Positions 1 to 7,838 of a stretch of DNA of 12,690 bases are shown here, piece by piece. The stretch lies in assembly GCA_003024985.2 (NCBI GenBank), contig PXIH01S0023924.1; one strand, written 5' to 3'. The notes under the pieces were generated by a model. The model ran no database searches, was not told the DNA's origin, and worked only from the letters and a program-made list of their open reading frames with translations. Made by a program: the position numbers and the translations under genes. The DNA comes from Euperipatoides rowelli. Lineage: Eukaryota; Onychophora; Udeonychophora; Euonychophora; Peripatopsidae. The stretch's first letter is position 1. Every line of letters starts with the position of its first letter.

Positions 1-12
1 ATACCTAATTAG

Positions 13-196
13 TTAAACCATCAATAAACTCCACAACCTTGCTTAAAAAAAATCAACAGACCTTACTAGGTTCCCTACTTTTTTTTCTAATCTATTCCAA
101 AATAAAAACAAACCAATTAGAACAATATTCAAACAAGCCTATATTCATATAGTTAAACTAAAAAATGCTTAAACCATCCATAAAATCTTCTAACCT
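13..196. repeat. Imperfect direct repeat at the LINE 3' end
   Basis: The segment at 13-39 and the segment at 169-196 share the start ttaaaccatc and a similar 27-28 base pattern. On the minus strand both encode a similar peptide ending (EFIDGL against DFMDG(F/L)). The repeat may be a 3' tail duplication or the edge of a second, overlapping CR1 copy cut by the window start. Confidence 0.5.
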
Positions 197-1725
197 AAAG
201 TTAAAAGATTCAACTGACTTAGATTCTACAACTCTTTCTGGTAAACTATTCCAAAATGATACAACCCTGTTGGAAAAACACCTTTGGCACAACAATAGTC
301 ACTCTAGATCTATTAACGCATAAGTTGAATTTTATGTCACCTAGTTCTACGATCTTCATTAAATTTTAAAAATTGTCATTAGTGAAATCTACCATTCCAT
401 TAATTATTTTAAAAACTTGAATCATATCTTCCTTAAGCCTATGCCTTTCTAAAGCGTATACCTTTAATTTTTTAAGTCTATCCGAATATGATAATCTACA
501 AATACCTAACATTAACTTAGTAGCCCTTCTCTGTGCTTTCTCCAATAAATATATATCTTTCCTATAATATGGATACCACAATTGACACAATACTCCAAAT
601 GTGGCCTTACCAATGATTTATANAGTTCTTTTTAACATACCTAACATTTTATTAGCTTTTTTACATGCTTCAACACATTGTTTACTAGGCTTACAAGATT
701 CATGAATTATAACACCCAAATCACTTCCCTCCTCAATCTCAATAATCTTATTATCCTTCATTCTGTATTTAAACTTATTATTATTTATACCAAAATGAAC
801 TATTTGACATTTAGCTACATTAAAATCCATTTGTCAAAGCTTAGTCTAGTTACTTAATTTATCTAAATCAATTTGTATCAATAATGCCTCTTCCATACTA
901 TTAACTCTACCACCTAATTTAGTATCATAAGCACATTTACTTATTTTATTTATAATATTAACATCCAGATCATCAATAAATATTAAATAAAACAAGGGTC
1001 CTAAAATTAACCTTTATGGAACCCATATGACACTTCTTTCACCTAGACAATTTCCCATTAATAACTACTCTCTGTTTTCTTTCACATAACCAATTTTGAA
1101 TTGAATTTAATACATTTCCATGAATACTTTTACTTTTAATTTTATCTACTAATCTACCATGAGCTACCTTATCAAANGCTTTTTGAAAATCTAAGAACAC
1201 TACATCAACTGCATTACCCGCATCCACTAAACTAATAATTTCATCATAAAATTCTAAAAGATTAGTCAGACATGACCTTTTACTTCTAAATCCATGCTCT
1301 GACATACCAAACAAAGAATTCCTATTAAAGTAAACAATTATAATCAAATCATTTATAATAGATTCCAACAACTTAGCTACCATAGAAGTTAAACTAATTG
1401 GCCTATAAATGTATGATCACTTTTAGAACCTTTCTTAAACAGTGGCACCACATTAGTAATTCTCCAATCCTCCAGAACGAATCCATTCTCAATTTAAGAT
1501 GAAAAAATATCAATTAATGCATCAGCAATTTCAAAACGAATTTCCTTCAACACTCTAGGATAAATATTATTCATCCCAGGAGATTTACCACACTTCATTT
1601 TTTCTATCATCCTTATAATACTATTACTATAAATTTCAATCATCTCAAAACTTGAATTTTTATCGATAAAACTAAATTTCTCTCAAAACTATTTCTATTT
1701 TCCTTGGTGTGTTAATTTCCAAATT
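165..1725 (-). pseudogene. CR1-like ORF2 reverse transcriptase, dead
   Basis: The decayed C-terminal half of a LINE ORF2 protein, which would have copied element RNA into DNA at the nicked target. In order on the minus strand: MKCGKSPGMNNIYPRVLKEI (about 1600-1540), EDWRITNVVPLFKKGSK (about 1480-1420), YRPISLTSMVAKLLES (about 1410-1365), EHGFRSKRSCLTNLLEF (about 1300-1250), VVFLDFQK-FDKVAHGRL (about 1210-1155, N at 1177), LGPLFYLIFIDDLD (about 1005-965), then the catalytic box, QMDFNVAKCQIVHFG (about 833-790), LYKSLVRPHLEYC (about 625-585) and LEKAQRRATKLM (about 545-510). A degraded tail resembling the CR1 ending WNSLPxxVVxSKSVxSF lies at about 255-170. There are several frameshifts (for example near 1400 and 585) and stops. 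The catalytic box reads CAYDTKL instead of FADDTKL. Confidence 0.92.
921..940 (-). other. Mutated RT catalytic box (A-Y-D for A-D-D)
   Basis: This is motif C of the CR1-like reverse transcriptase. The family norm is F-A-D-D-T-K-L, in which the two aspartates bind the catalytic metal ions. Here the codons read tgt-gct-tat-gat, giving C-A-Y-D. The first aspartate codon, at 927-929, has become tyrosine, so the copy would be catalytically dead even without its stops and frameshifts. Confidence 0.85.
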
Positions 1726-2240
1726 GTTTGATCCCTAAACAAAGTAACCTACAACGTTGTGATATAAAAAGGTTAAGAAATAATATTATATAAAATAAAT
1801 GGTTTGATTCCATATAAAATCGTTTTAATTTAAAAATGTGTCAAAAATTTTCTGAAAACTTCATTGATTTATTAAAATCTCTTAATCCTGATTGTATAAT
1901 GCCCAATCCTTGGAGAACAGGAGATCGAATATGGATTTACAATAAAATATTAATATCTCCTTAATCAATAGTAGTGTATAATAAATTGATTAGTTATAAT
2001 GTATAGCCAATATTTTTTAAAAGTTTTGTAAAAGTTATATTCTAGCTTTTGCATAAAGTTTTAATCTTTTTTTTTTTTTTTAAATAAAAAAAAAAGCCAT
2101 TTAAGATAATTCAAATGTTCTAAAATTCAAACAAGATTTCTTCAAACTTGAGTAGCCAAAGTACAACTAGTGAAGGATATTTCCACAGCTAGCTAAGCAG
2201 ATAGTCTGATTAGAAAAATGCAATGAAAACCGCTGTTAAA
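1726..2240. other. No recognisable feature
   Basis: AT-rich DNA with a T14/A-rich run near 2069-2095. No reading frame of note, RNA gene or repeat family was recognised on either strand. It separates the CR1 relic from the candidate exon. Confidence 0.6.
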
Positions 2241-2244
2241 GGAG

Positions 2245-2250
2245 TTTATT
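2245..2250 (-). terminator. AATAAA poly(A) signal after the candidate exon
   Basis: A canonical AATAAA hexamer on the minus strand, 38 bases downstream of the TAG at 2288. T-rich sequence follows at about 2232-2207, where cleavage and downstream elements would be expected. AATAAA is common by chance in DNA this AT-rich, so the call depends on the candidate exon being real. Confidence 0.3.
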
Positions 2251-2287
2251 GTTAAAATTAAACATTTCCTTCCGATTAACCAACCTT

Positions 2288-2351
2288 CTATAAAACTCTG
2301 CGGCCAGTAGCGTCTCGCCTAATTGCTCTTACAAACTCTGTTCGTTCTTGT
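2288..2351 (-). CDS. Candidate last exon of an unknown host gene
   Basis: A short minus-strand segment that looks like a terminal coding exon. A pyrimidine-rich stretch ending ttttatttttag (about 2364-2352) is a good 3' splice site. The next base, at 2351, would finish a split codon, and 20 codons follow, reading QERTEFVRAIRRDATGRRVL, then a TAG stop at 2290-2288. The segment is visibly GC-richer than its surroundings and uses mixed, non-AT codons. An AATAAA lies 38 bases past the stop, with T-rich sequence beyond it. I do not recognise the protein; the tail is basic and hydrophilic. No upstream exon was identified in the window, so most of the gene would lie to the right or outside. It could also be chance or a piece of a repeat. 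Confidence 0.3.
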
Positions 2352-2410
2352 CTAAAAATAAAATCGTATGCAAGATTTTTTTTAAAAAAAAAAAAAAACC
2401 ATAAAATATT

Positions 2411-2433
2411 TCTCTCTCTCTCTCTCTCTCTCT
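2411..2433. repeat. (TC)n microsatellite
   Basis: About eleven uninterrupted TC units. Read on the minus strand it gives a run of alternating Arg-Glu codons, which is not evidence of a protein. If the candidate exon at 2288-2351 is real, this tract lies in its upstream intron. Confidence 0.97.
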
Positions 2434-2466
2434 TGGACTTAATGTGTTTGTTTGTTTTTTTTTGAT

Positions 2467-2484
2467 GGGTGGGAGGAGGGAGGG
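2467..2484 (+). other. G-quadruplex-type motif
   Basis: Four G3 runs with loops of 1, 4 and 1 bases (GGG T GGG AGGA GGG A GGG), which fits the standard G3+N1-7 quadruplex pattern on the plus strand. It is next to the (TC)n microsatellite and an A/T homopolymer, so it may simply be part of a low-complexity cluster. Confidence 0.6.
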
Positions 2485-2536
2485 TTTGTACCAAAATTAT
2501 AAATATTTTCAAAAAAAAGAAAACGTATTACCATCT

Positions 2537-2648
2537 CAATAATAATAATAATAAATTAAATCAGTATAGTACAATGATTTAACTTTCTCCGGGCCTCTTT
2601 AACCCTTGTTAATATAAAAAAAAAAGTAAAAAAAAAAAAAAAAAAAAA
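2537..2648. repeat. (AAT)n microsatellite and A21 tract
   Basis: About five to six AAT units lie at 2538-2554. An A10 run at 2616-2625 and an uninterrupted A21 at 2628-2648 follow. The A tract could be the tail of a retroposed element on the plus strand, but no recognisable body lies upstream of it. Confidence 0.85.
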
Positions 2649-3128
2649 CTTTATATATAGCCTACTGTAGATACTATAAAAACTCATACAAACTCATAGA
2701 ATTGAAGAAATATCATGCCCATTAATTTGTATTCGAAAAGGTACTATAAAAAGGTAACATATCGGGCTTATCCATTTATCCTGAAATAATTCATCTTCCA
2801 ACAACAAAATAATCTTGTTTCCACAAGCTTCTAGCTTCAGATAAAAAAAAAATTTCTGAAGTTTCAATTTCATCTTGGAAAAAAAAGAAATAATACATAT
2901 TTTGGATTTTCCAAATGATAAATAAGGGCAACAAAATAATACATAATTATTATTTCTGTTTTAATCATCAAAAGAGCAAGAGAAAAATAATATATTATTA
3001 CCAGCTATTTTGTTTTTCTTAATTAAATAAATTGACTATATTTGCAGTTACTTATCAACAAATAGATTACTTTAATTGATGTGAGCTGATCTTGAAGTTA
3101 ACATTACTGGTAAATACCTCATACAAAC
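2649..3128. other. Unassigned flank of the L1-like LINE
   Basis: AT-rich sequence without a clear frame. It may include the 5' UTR or eroded ORF1 of the LINE that begins to be readable at 3129, but I could not recognise an ORF1 RNA-binding domain or zinc knuckle here. Confidence 0.4.
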
Positions 3129-3301
3129 ATGTCAAGCCAAGGAACAGATGAAAAGAAAACTTTTCCTAAATTTAAGGAAAATACGAGTGCCCTTCTTCCA
3201 ATACGAAATCTGAAGAATCTGAAGAATCGGTGAGATCTGAGGATCTGGCATCTTCCATGGATGAGGGTGGTGGTCAGGGTAACCTTTTAACCCAATCATG
3301 A
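3129..3301 (+). pseudogene. ORF1 C-terminal tail of the L1-like LINE
   Basis: An ATG at 3129 opens a 34-codon frame (MSSQGTDEKKTFPKFKENTS...) to a TGA at 3231. In another frame, 3182-3301 stays open for 39 codons and is Ser/Glu/Asp-rich (for example SEESEESVRSEDLASSMDEG), ending at TGA 3299-3301. The second frame probably is the real ORF1 end, because its stop overlaps the ORF2 start in the sequence ATGA. LINE ORF1 products bind element RNA; the RNA-binding part is not visible here. A comparable acidic serine-rich ORF1 ending occurs in the related copy at 8945-9006. Confidence 0.55.
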
Positions 3302-3305
3302 AGCA

Positions 3306-3329
3306 CCCCACCCCCCACCCCCACCCCCC
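3306..3329 (-). repeat. C-rich tract; quadruplex motif on minus strand
   Basis: Four C runs of 4, 6, 5 and 6 bases separated by single A residues, so the minus strand carries a very compact G-quadruplex pattern. It lies a few codons after the ORF2 ATG and reads in frame as Pro/His codons before the first endonuclease motif. The related copy at 9006 goes directly from its ATG to ILISSLNVQGF without such a tract. The tract therefore looks like an in-frame expansion specific to this copy. Confidence 0.8.
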
Positions 3330-3485
3330 TCAGGAAATCTACAGAAATCTACTTAATGTGCAGGGATTGAATCAATTTGCTAAAAGGAATCAGTTAAAGA
3401 ATTTTCTTATTAGGAAAAATATAGCATAGCTTTCCACCAAGAAAAAAAACTTGCAATTAATATTCTCTCTCCTTGGACAAATTGT

Positions 3486-3529
3486 TCCCCTGACTTTGTT
3501 ATTGTTTTGGCAATAACAAAGTCAAGGGA
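3486..3529. repeat. Near-perfect hairpin in the endonuclease region
   Basis: Arms 3486-3504 and 3511-3529 are reverse complements at 18 of 19 positions, with a 6-base loop (ttttgg). The inner 14 bp are perfect. The right arm encodes AITKS of the endonuclease pseudogene. Such a structure is unusual in coding sequence and may have arisen by template switching. Confidence 0.9.
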
Positions 3530-3786
3530 CCATTTTAGGAATTTAGGAGTAACTACAGTTATCCAAACAAAAATACTTAGTATTCTTCCTAATATTCTAT
3601 ACTCTAATCCAAGATTAATAATTTGTGAAATTAATTTACATCTCAATAAATTTTTATTAATAAACGTGTATGATCATCATAGCCCTAGTATTCATAATAT
3701 GTTTTTTGAAAAAACACTTGAAGTATTTCATAGCCATTTCAATCATTAAATACTTGTGGCCGGAGATCTCAACAATACAAACTTTC

Positions 3787-3815
3787 AAGCTTGGTATTTG
3801 AGAAATACCAAGCTT
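3787..3815. repeat. Perfect 13-bp hairpin in the endonuclease region
   Basis: AAGCTTGGTATTT at 3787-3799 and its exact reverse complement at 3803-3815 are separated by only gag. The palindrome lies inside the endonuclease frame just after GDLNNTNF and starts and ends with AAGCTT. Confidence 0.95.
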
Positions 3816-6192
3816 TTTGATGTGGCACAGCATCATGGTAAAGAAGTAGAAAATCTGGCTACACACTTCTCTTCCACAGGAGACCTAATAGTGAACTCTA
3901 AGAGTATACTCCTTTATTTGTTCAATTCTCAGACCATTTAGCGATTATTATCCATTTAAAAATCCCAGTCTATATTCAATTAACATCTGCAACGGCTAAA
4001 CCTTTCTTCTTCCTTCAGTGGGCAATACCATTGGATGTTGATACTTGGAAATATTTATATGCAGTTATTGCCAAAATGTTTGATACTGACATTAACTCCC
4101 ATATTTATTGGGTTCAAACTAAAAAAGAAATCAATAACAAACTTCAATATCTTAATTAAAAATTTAAAATAGACAGTAGAAATAAAAAACTTTTCTACAT
4201 GGATGCTATTGATGATCTAAATATAAATACTGTAATAGGGTAAATCACATACTGGCAAAAGAATGGAAGAAGCAACTGAATAAAATTCAACAGCAGGAAA
4301 TTAAAGAATCAAATATAAAAGAGTTGTAATCTAATGAATAAGCATGAATTCACAACACTCATAAATTCTAAGATTTTCTGAAAATCAGACCTAGTAAGGC
4401 TATAAAACATCAACAGGATCTTCTAACTAACCAAGATATAGGGGAATTTTTATTTGGTTACTTTAAAGAACATTTTTATAATTTTGCACATTCTCAATTA
4501 CAAATCTATTATCAAACAGTATGGAGAAAATTAATCAACCAGTCTCTCTCTCTTTAAAGTTGAAGATGTATCACAAGCTCTTTCTAAGACTAATAAAAGA
4601 TCCCCACTGGGACCAGAAGAAAAAAAAATCCAAAATTTTTCTGAAGTTTAAACATATGTTTAACTTCATGCTCATTAAAGTTTTTAATTTATGGACATTG
4701 GACAACCTACATGGTCTTATTGATATCTAATCTTATTAAATATTGTTTGATAAAGAATAGCCTAGTGTATAACTATCTAAAATATTACCTAACAATGCTG
4801 ACATTAATAATATCCACCCAATCAAAATGAAAATGTGAAATCGTTCAAGTTCTCAATGAAAAACTGTAGCAAATCTTGAACCTATAAATCATCAATTCCA
4901 ATTCCTTTTAGAAACCATTCAATCCACACACCCATTTCTTTATTTAGAGAACTTTGTACTACATTTAAAACTGTAAAAAAGACAACTCTGGCTCTCTTTG
5001 TAGATGTAAAATTTATGCATATGATTCATAAATTGCAATATCCTATTACACTGCTAGAAAATCATGTTAAAGATGTGCCCTTGCGAAACACCATTGTCAA
5101 CTATATTTCATCCAAAACGGTTGCTGATGTGAATATTCAACTTTATGGTCAGTTTCTGATTAAAAGGGGCTTGACTCAGGACTCACCCCTGAGTGAATCA
5201 ATCACTCTTTGCTCTTTATATAAATGCATTTGTATCTGACCTGGACAATAATCTACCAGGTTTATATATTAACAACTTGAGAATTATGATTAAAATGTTA
5301 GCTTATACAGATGACATCATGATTCTCTGTAATGATCAGCAAGAAGTGGAACATGCCCTTAAAATCATTCAGGATTTTACCAAGAAGACTGGGACTATTT
5401 TTAATAAGAATAAAAGTAGCATAATTAATATATCAACATTGAAACTAATTCCTCTACTGGGTAATATTTTGCCAAAAAATATCTGGGTACCCTACTCATT
5501 TATTAATTTTCAAGCTAGAGCCAAAATTCAACAGGACCTACTCCAAAAATTTAATAAAGTCTTGATGACTACTATGCATGCATGCCTACCTAAAACTCTA
5601 ATTGTAAAGTCTATCTGTGTACCAAAGATTCTGTATTATTTGCATCACTTCGAACCAACTAAAAAATGGTCCAACAAGCTAATGCCATAGCTACAAGAAT
5701 AATATGACAGAATAAGCTAACTCTTATTGGAAGAAAAAGACTCTATCCACACTTCAATAGAGGGGGTTTGGGATTGATATACATTAATATATTTATCTCC
5801 ACAATTGAAAGCAAACTCCATCTCCCATTTCCAAAAATTTTGCAAATATAGGTCACTAAGCTTGAAATACACCCTGACAGATATGCCTCCTCCAAAGTGG
5901 ATGTCTCAAAATATTATATGGAAATCCCTGGAATATAGACTTGATTTCATTTATAATTTGCCACCTAATGAAATTGTTCCCATCATTAAATATGTAATTA
6001 CTAGGAACATACAGCAGGATGGTAAATGTAAACAAACCCCTCCTATTTTGGGGCATGCTATTTTAAAAAACTTATACATAGTCATTGTCCTAAGAGTATC
6101 ATTGATTTTACTATGGAGTTAATATTATAATGCTCTACCTACAAGGGAGTATCTAACGAATACCTTCAACTTCAATATTGTTAATACTTGTA

Positions 6193-6210
6193 TTTTTTTT
6201 TTTTTTTTTT
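6193..6210 (+). repeat. T18 tract expanded inside the ORF2 zinc finger
   Basis: The tract separates the first cysteine codon (6189-6191) from the next (6210-6212), giving C-I-F-F-F-F-F-C. The normal spacing in this type of C-terminal finger is C-x2-C, consistent with an ancestral C-I-F-C. The gain of about 12 T residues keeps the frame and is best read as homopolymer growth in a dead gene. Confidence 0.8.
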
Positions 6211-6543
6211 GTGATAGCCCTGAGACTGCTGATCATTTATTTCTCAAATGCCCTCATTTTCAGAAAGCTAGATTTTGGTTGAATCATAATTTATTAGTTG
6301 ACACAACTAAATATAACTCTATGCAGGACCTCCTTATTTGCAATGTTAACTATACCCCCAAAACCAGAATTTTAATAAATTATGAGCTTATTTGCTTTCT
6401 GGAAAATTAGATCCCTTAATATCTTTGAGGGTATAAATCCAACCACTCTTAGTTACTTGAGAATCACCCTGGTGACATATTGGGTCAACGACCTTAGGTT
6501 CACTTCATTTAAACAGTTTCGATTTTATTAGTGTTTGAAGGCT

Positions 6544-6570
6544 CACCCAATTACAAATATAAACTGGGTG
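6544..6570 (+). other. Stem-loop in the LINE 3' UTR
   Basis: CACCCA at 6544-6549 pairs with TGGGTG at 6565-6570 across a 15-base loop, 12 bases after the ORF2 stop. Some LINE reverse transcriptases recognise a 3' stem-loop of their RNA. Whether this one matters is unknown; a 6-bp stem is weak evidence. Confidence 0.4.
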
Positions 6571-6641
6571 TAATTTACCTGAAATTTTTGTTCATTACTC
6601 CTTTAATTTCTTAAATGTGTTTTTGTAGTCTTCATTTTTTT

Positions 6642-6658
6642 GGGGGGAGGGGGGGGGG
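6642..6658 (+). repeat. G-rich tract in the LINE 3' UTR
   Basis: Six Gs, one A, then ten Gs, flanked on both sides by T runs. G-rich 3' UTR tracts that can form quadruplexes are known from L1 elements, so this fits the element type, although homopolymer growth is an equally simple explanation. Confidence 0.7.
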
Positions 6659-6720
6659 TATTTTTTCTCTCTTAATTCATTTGTATTGTCACTAGTAAAT
6701 GTTTTTTTTTAAAAAAATAT

Positions 6721-6900
6721 GTAATGTTCAGTTTAGCTAATCCTATATATTAAATGGAAAGAGCTTGTTGAAACCGTCTTCCAAAGCCAGTAACAGCGCC
6801 ATCTACCTTTTCTCTCTCTCACAAAAGAATAATGATTATCAATCATTTTAGAAACTTTATTAAGTGGTGTTTTCTCTTAGATAAAAAATAAATGTTTGTT
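6721..6900. other. No clear feature; one CTCF-like motif
   Basis: AT-rich sequence after the LINE 3' end. The short GC-richer segment at 6794-6806 (cagcgccatctac) resembles the core of the animal CTCF binding motif, but a match this short is not significant alone. Confidence 0.4.
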
Positions 6901-6907
6901 GGCCGTG

Positions 6908-6970
6908 TAACGGGGCTTAACGGGCTTAAACCAAAAAAAATGCATGATGCCTGTGTAACGGGTTTAAACC
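6908..6970. repeat. Short interspersed taacggg-ttaa repeats
   Basis: Three near copies of the unit taacggg(g)(c/t)ttaa(a) start at 6908, 6918 and 6956. The second and third are each followed by cc and a run of six to eight A residues. GTGT precedes the first and third. It looks like a small minisatellite or duplicated insertion end. No function is evident. Confidence 0.7.
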
Positions 6971-7089
6971 AAAAAATGACTGGTAAATCACAACTCAAAT
7001 CAATCAGTAACTTAATTAAAACCTAGTAGAGAAATAATTTAAATAACTAGAATTAAATATTAAACAAGAAAAAATATTCTTAAGAAAAA

Positions 7090-7178
7090 TACTTGTGCAA
7101 CAACCAGAACCAGCGACTTTGAAAAGTCTAGTCAGTCATCCAAGACTGCTGCTTACTAAGCCTACGCCCTGAAGGGCT
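7090..7178 (-). repeat. tRNA-derived SINE relic, copy B
   Basis: On the minus strand, AGCCCT at 7178-7173 starts a tRNA-like head. GTAGGCTTAGTAAGCAG (about 7165-7149) resembles a polymerase III A box with its D arm. Exactly 63 bases after the start, CGCTGGTTC (7115-7107) continues as a damaged B box (GGTTCTGG). The neighbouring copy A has the same start and the same CGCTGGTTC at the same 63-base distance. The bases between are well diverged, so this is either an old relic of the same family or a related family. Confidence 0.5.
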
Positions 7179-7379
7179 AATTTAATTTCAAATTTTTTTT
7201 TTAAAAATTTAAAGAAGATTATTATAATATGGGCAAAGAAAATAAATGACATTGAAAAAATATTCTTCATGTATAAAGTATAATCCAAGGAGGAATTCCC
7301 TGGATTCGAACCAGCGGCCATCTTGGTTCTGGAGCGCCAAGTCAGAATGATTTACTGACTAGATTAGCCCCTCAGGGCT
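7179..7379 (-). repeat. tRNA-derived SINE, copy A
   Basis: On the minus strand, a head starting AGCCCTGAGGGGCT at 7379 has a degenerate A-box region and then, 63 bases in, CGCTGGTTCGAATCCAG (7316-7300). That segment contains a perfect polymerase III B box (GGTTCGAATCC, 7312-7302) and a T arm with stem CTGG/CCAG and a 7-base TTCGAAT loop. The following body of about 120 bases is AT-rich and runs up to the head of copy B. Anticodon and acceptor stems are not intact, so this is a SINE rather than a tRNA gene. The parent tRNA was not identified. Confidence 0.7.
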
Positions 7380-7381
7380 AG

Positions 7382-7838
7382 GAGAACAAAATTTATTTTC
7401 AAAATTACATAAAAATGTTTAATAATTTTGTCAGTATTACTTAACACATGTCCTGATTTTTGCATAGTCCCTATATTAAAATTTATTGATGTTAACAAAA
7501 TTAAAGGTGCCCATAAATTCTTTATAATCATAATTCAATACATATAAACGATTATTCCATTTACAAGTTGGTGGTTGCATATCCATTGGGACAAAAAGAA
7601 TAGCAATATTTATAAAGTTTATAAATAAATGACACTCTTATAAGCAATTATGCTAATGTTGTTTGACTCAATAATTCACCATAAGCCAAACCCAGACCTC
7701 TCCTAACCAATGTAAATGCAAATTACTTCTGGAATAACGTTTCAATTTCATTGTCAGAGTATTCTATTAACAATTTCATACAAGTGCTGTAAAAATTCCA
7801 GGTATTTTTCAAAAGAGGAGCATAAAATAAAACTTTTA
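7382..7838. other. No recognisable feature
   Basis: AT-rich DNA; I see no gene, RNA or repeat family. A modest open frame in the plus direction from 7716 runs into the tRNA-like segment that follows and shows no protein motif. Confidence 0.5.

Larger units (their letters stand above)
1..1725 (-). mobile_element. 5'-truncated CR1/jockey-like LINE
   Basis: A non-LTR retrotransposon relic reads right to left. Its reverse transcriptase and C-terminal region can be followed from about 1690 to about 165 across several frames, and about 165 bases of 3' flank or UTR follow. No endonuclease or ORF1 is visible upstream of 1725, so the copy is 5' truncated, as is usual for CR1 insertions made by target-primed reverse transcription. 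No poly(A) tail or target-site duplication was recognised. The 3' end may lie outside the window, because the first 40 bases resemble part of the element's own C-terminal coding region. The CR1/jockey assignment rests on the typical order of motifs; the exact subfamily is not determined. Confidence 0.9.
3298..6531 (+). pseudogene. L1-like ORF2: endonuclease + RT + zinc finger, decayed
   Basis: Start ATG 3298 overlaps the ORF1 stop. Endonuclease: NLLNVQGLNQFAKRNQLKNF (from about 3346), then GVTTVIQTKILSILPNILYS (about 3547), HYILVAGDLN-type motif (3741-3770, with Tyr now stop at 3747-3749), and SDHLAII (3929-3949). Linker: DVDTWKYL (about 4036). Approach to RT: EFLFGYFKEHFYNF (about 4443) and ALSKTNKRSPLGPEE (about 4577). 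RT motif A: ALFVDVKFM, with catalytic Asp at 5003-5005. Motif B: RGLTQDSPLS, where the usual QG is QD. Motif C: LAYTDDIMILC, with both Asp at 5310-5315. Then KKTGTIFNKNKSSIINIS, NALPTREYL (about 6130) and the zinc-finger region CDSPETADHLFLKC (6210-6251). It ends at TAG 6529-6531. An early TAG at 3427 and many frameshifts make it non-functional. Confidence 0.9.
3129..6720 (+). mobile_element. Near full-length decayed L1-like LINE
   Basis: A non-LTR retrotransposon on the plus strand. It has an acidic, serine-rich ORF1 tail (to 3301), an ORF2 of about 3.2 kb (3298-6531) with an apurinic-type endonuclease, reverse transcriptase and C-terminal zinc finger, and a 3' UTR of about 190 bases with a stem-loop and a G tract. 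A 5' endonuclease of the EEP fold, an ORF2 of about 1,078 codons and a C-terminal zinc-finger region place it in the broad L1/Tx1-type group rather than CR1. Both ORFs are broken by stops and frameshifts. Element ends and target-site duplications were not found, so the 5' and 3' limits are approximate. Confidence 0.88.

Noticed and set aside
2288-2512. A 74-codon minus-strand frame as a complete protein
   Set aside because: Most of it translates a (TC)n microsatellite and homopolymers. Only its last 20 codons, after a splice-like site, look protein-like.
5574-5585. atgc x3 repeat in the LINE ORF2
   Set aside because: It is only 12 bases long and lies in coding-derived sequence; not significant.
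5856-6056. A 66-codon minus-strand open frame
   Set aside because: It is antisense to the LINE ORF2 C-terminal region, which is well supported on the plus strand.
7300-7379. A genuine tRNA gene
   Set aside because: The T arm and B box are perfect, but the acceptor stem and anticodon arm do not fold as a tRNA, and a similar head recurs 201 bp away, as expected for a SINE.
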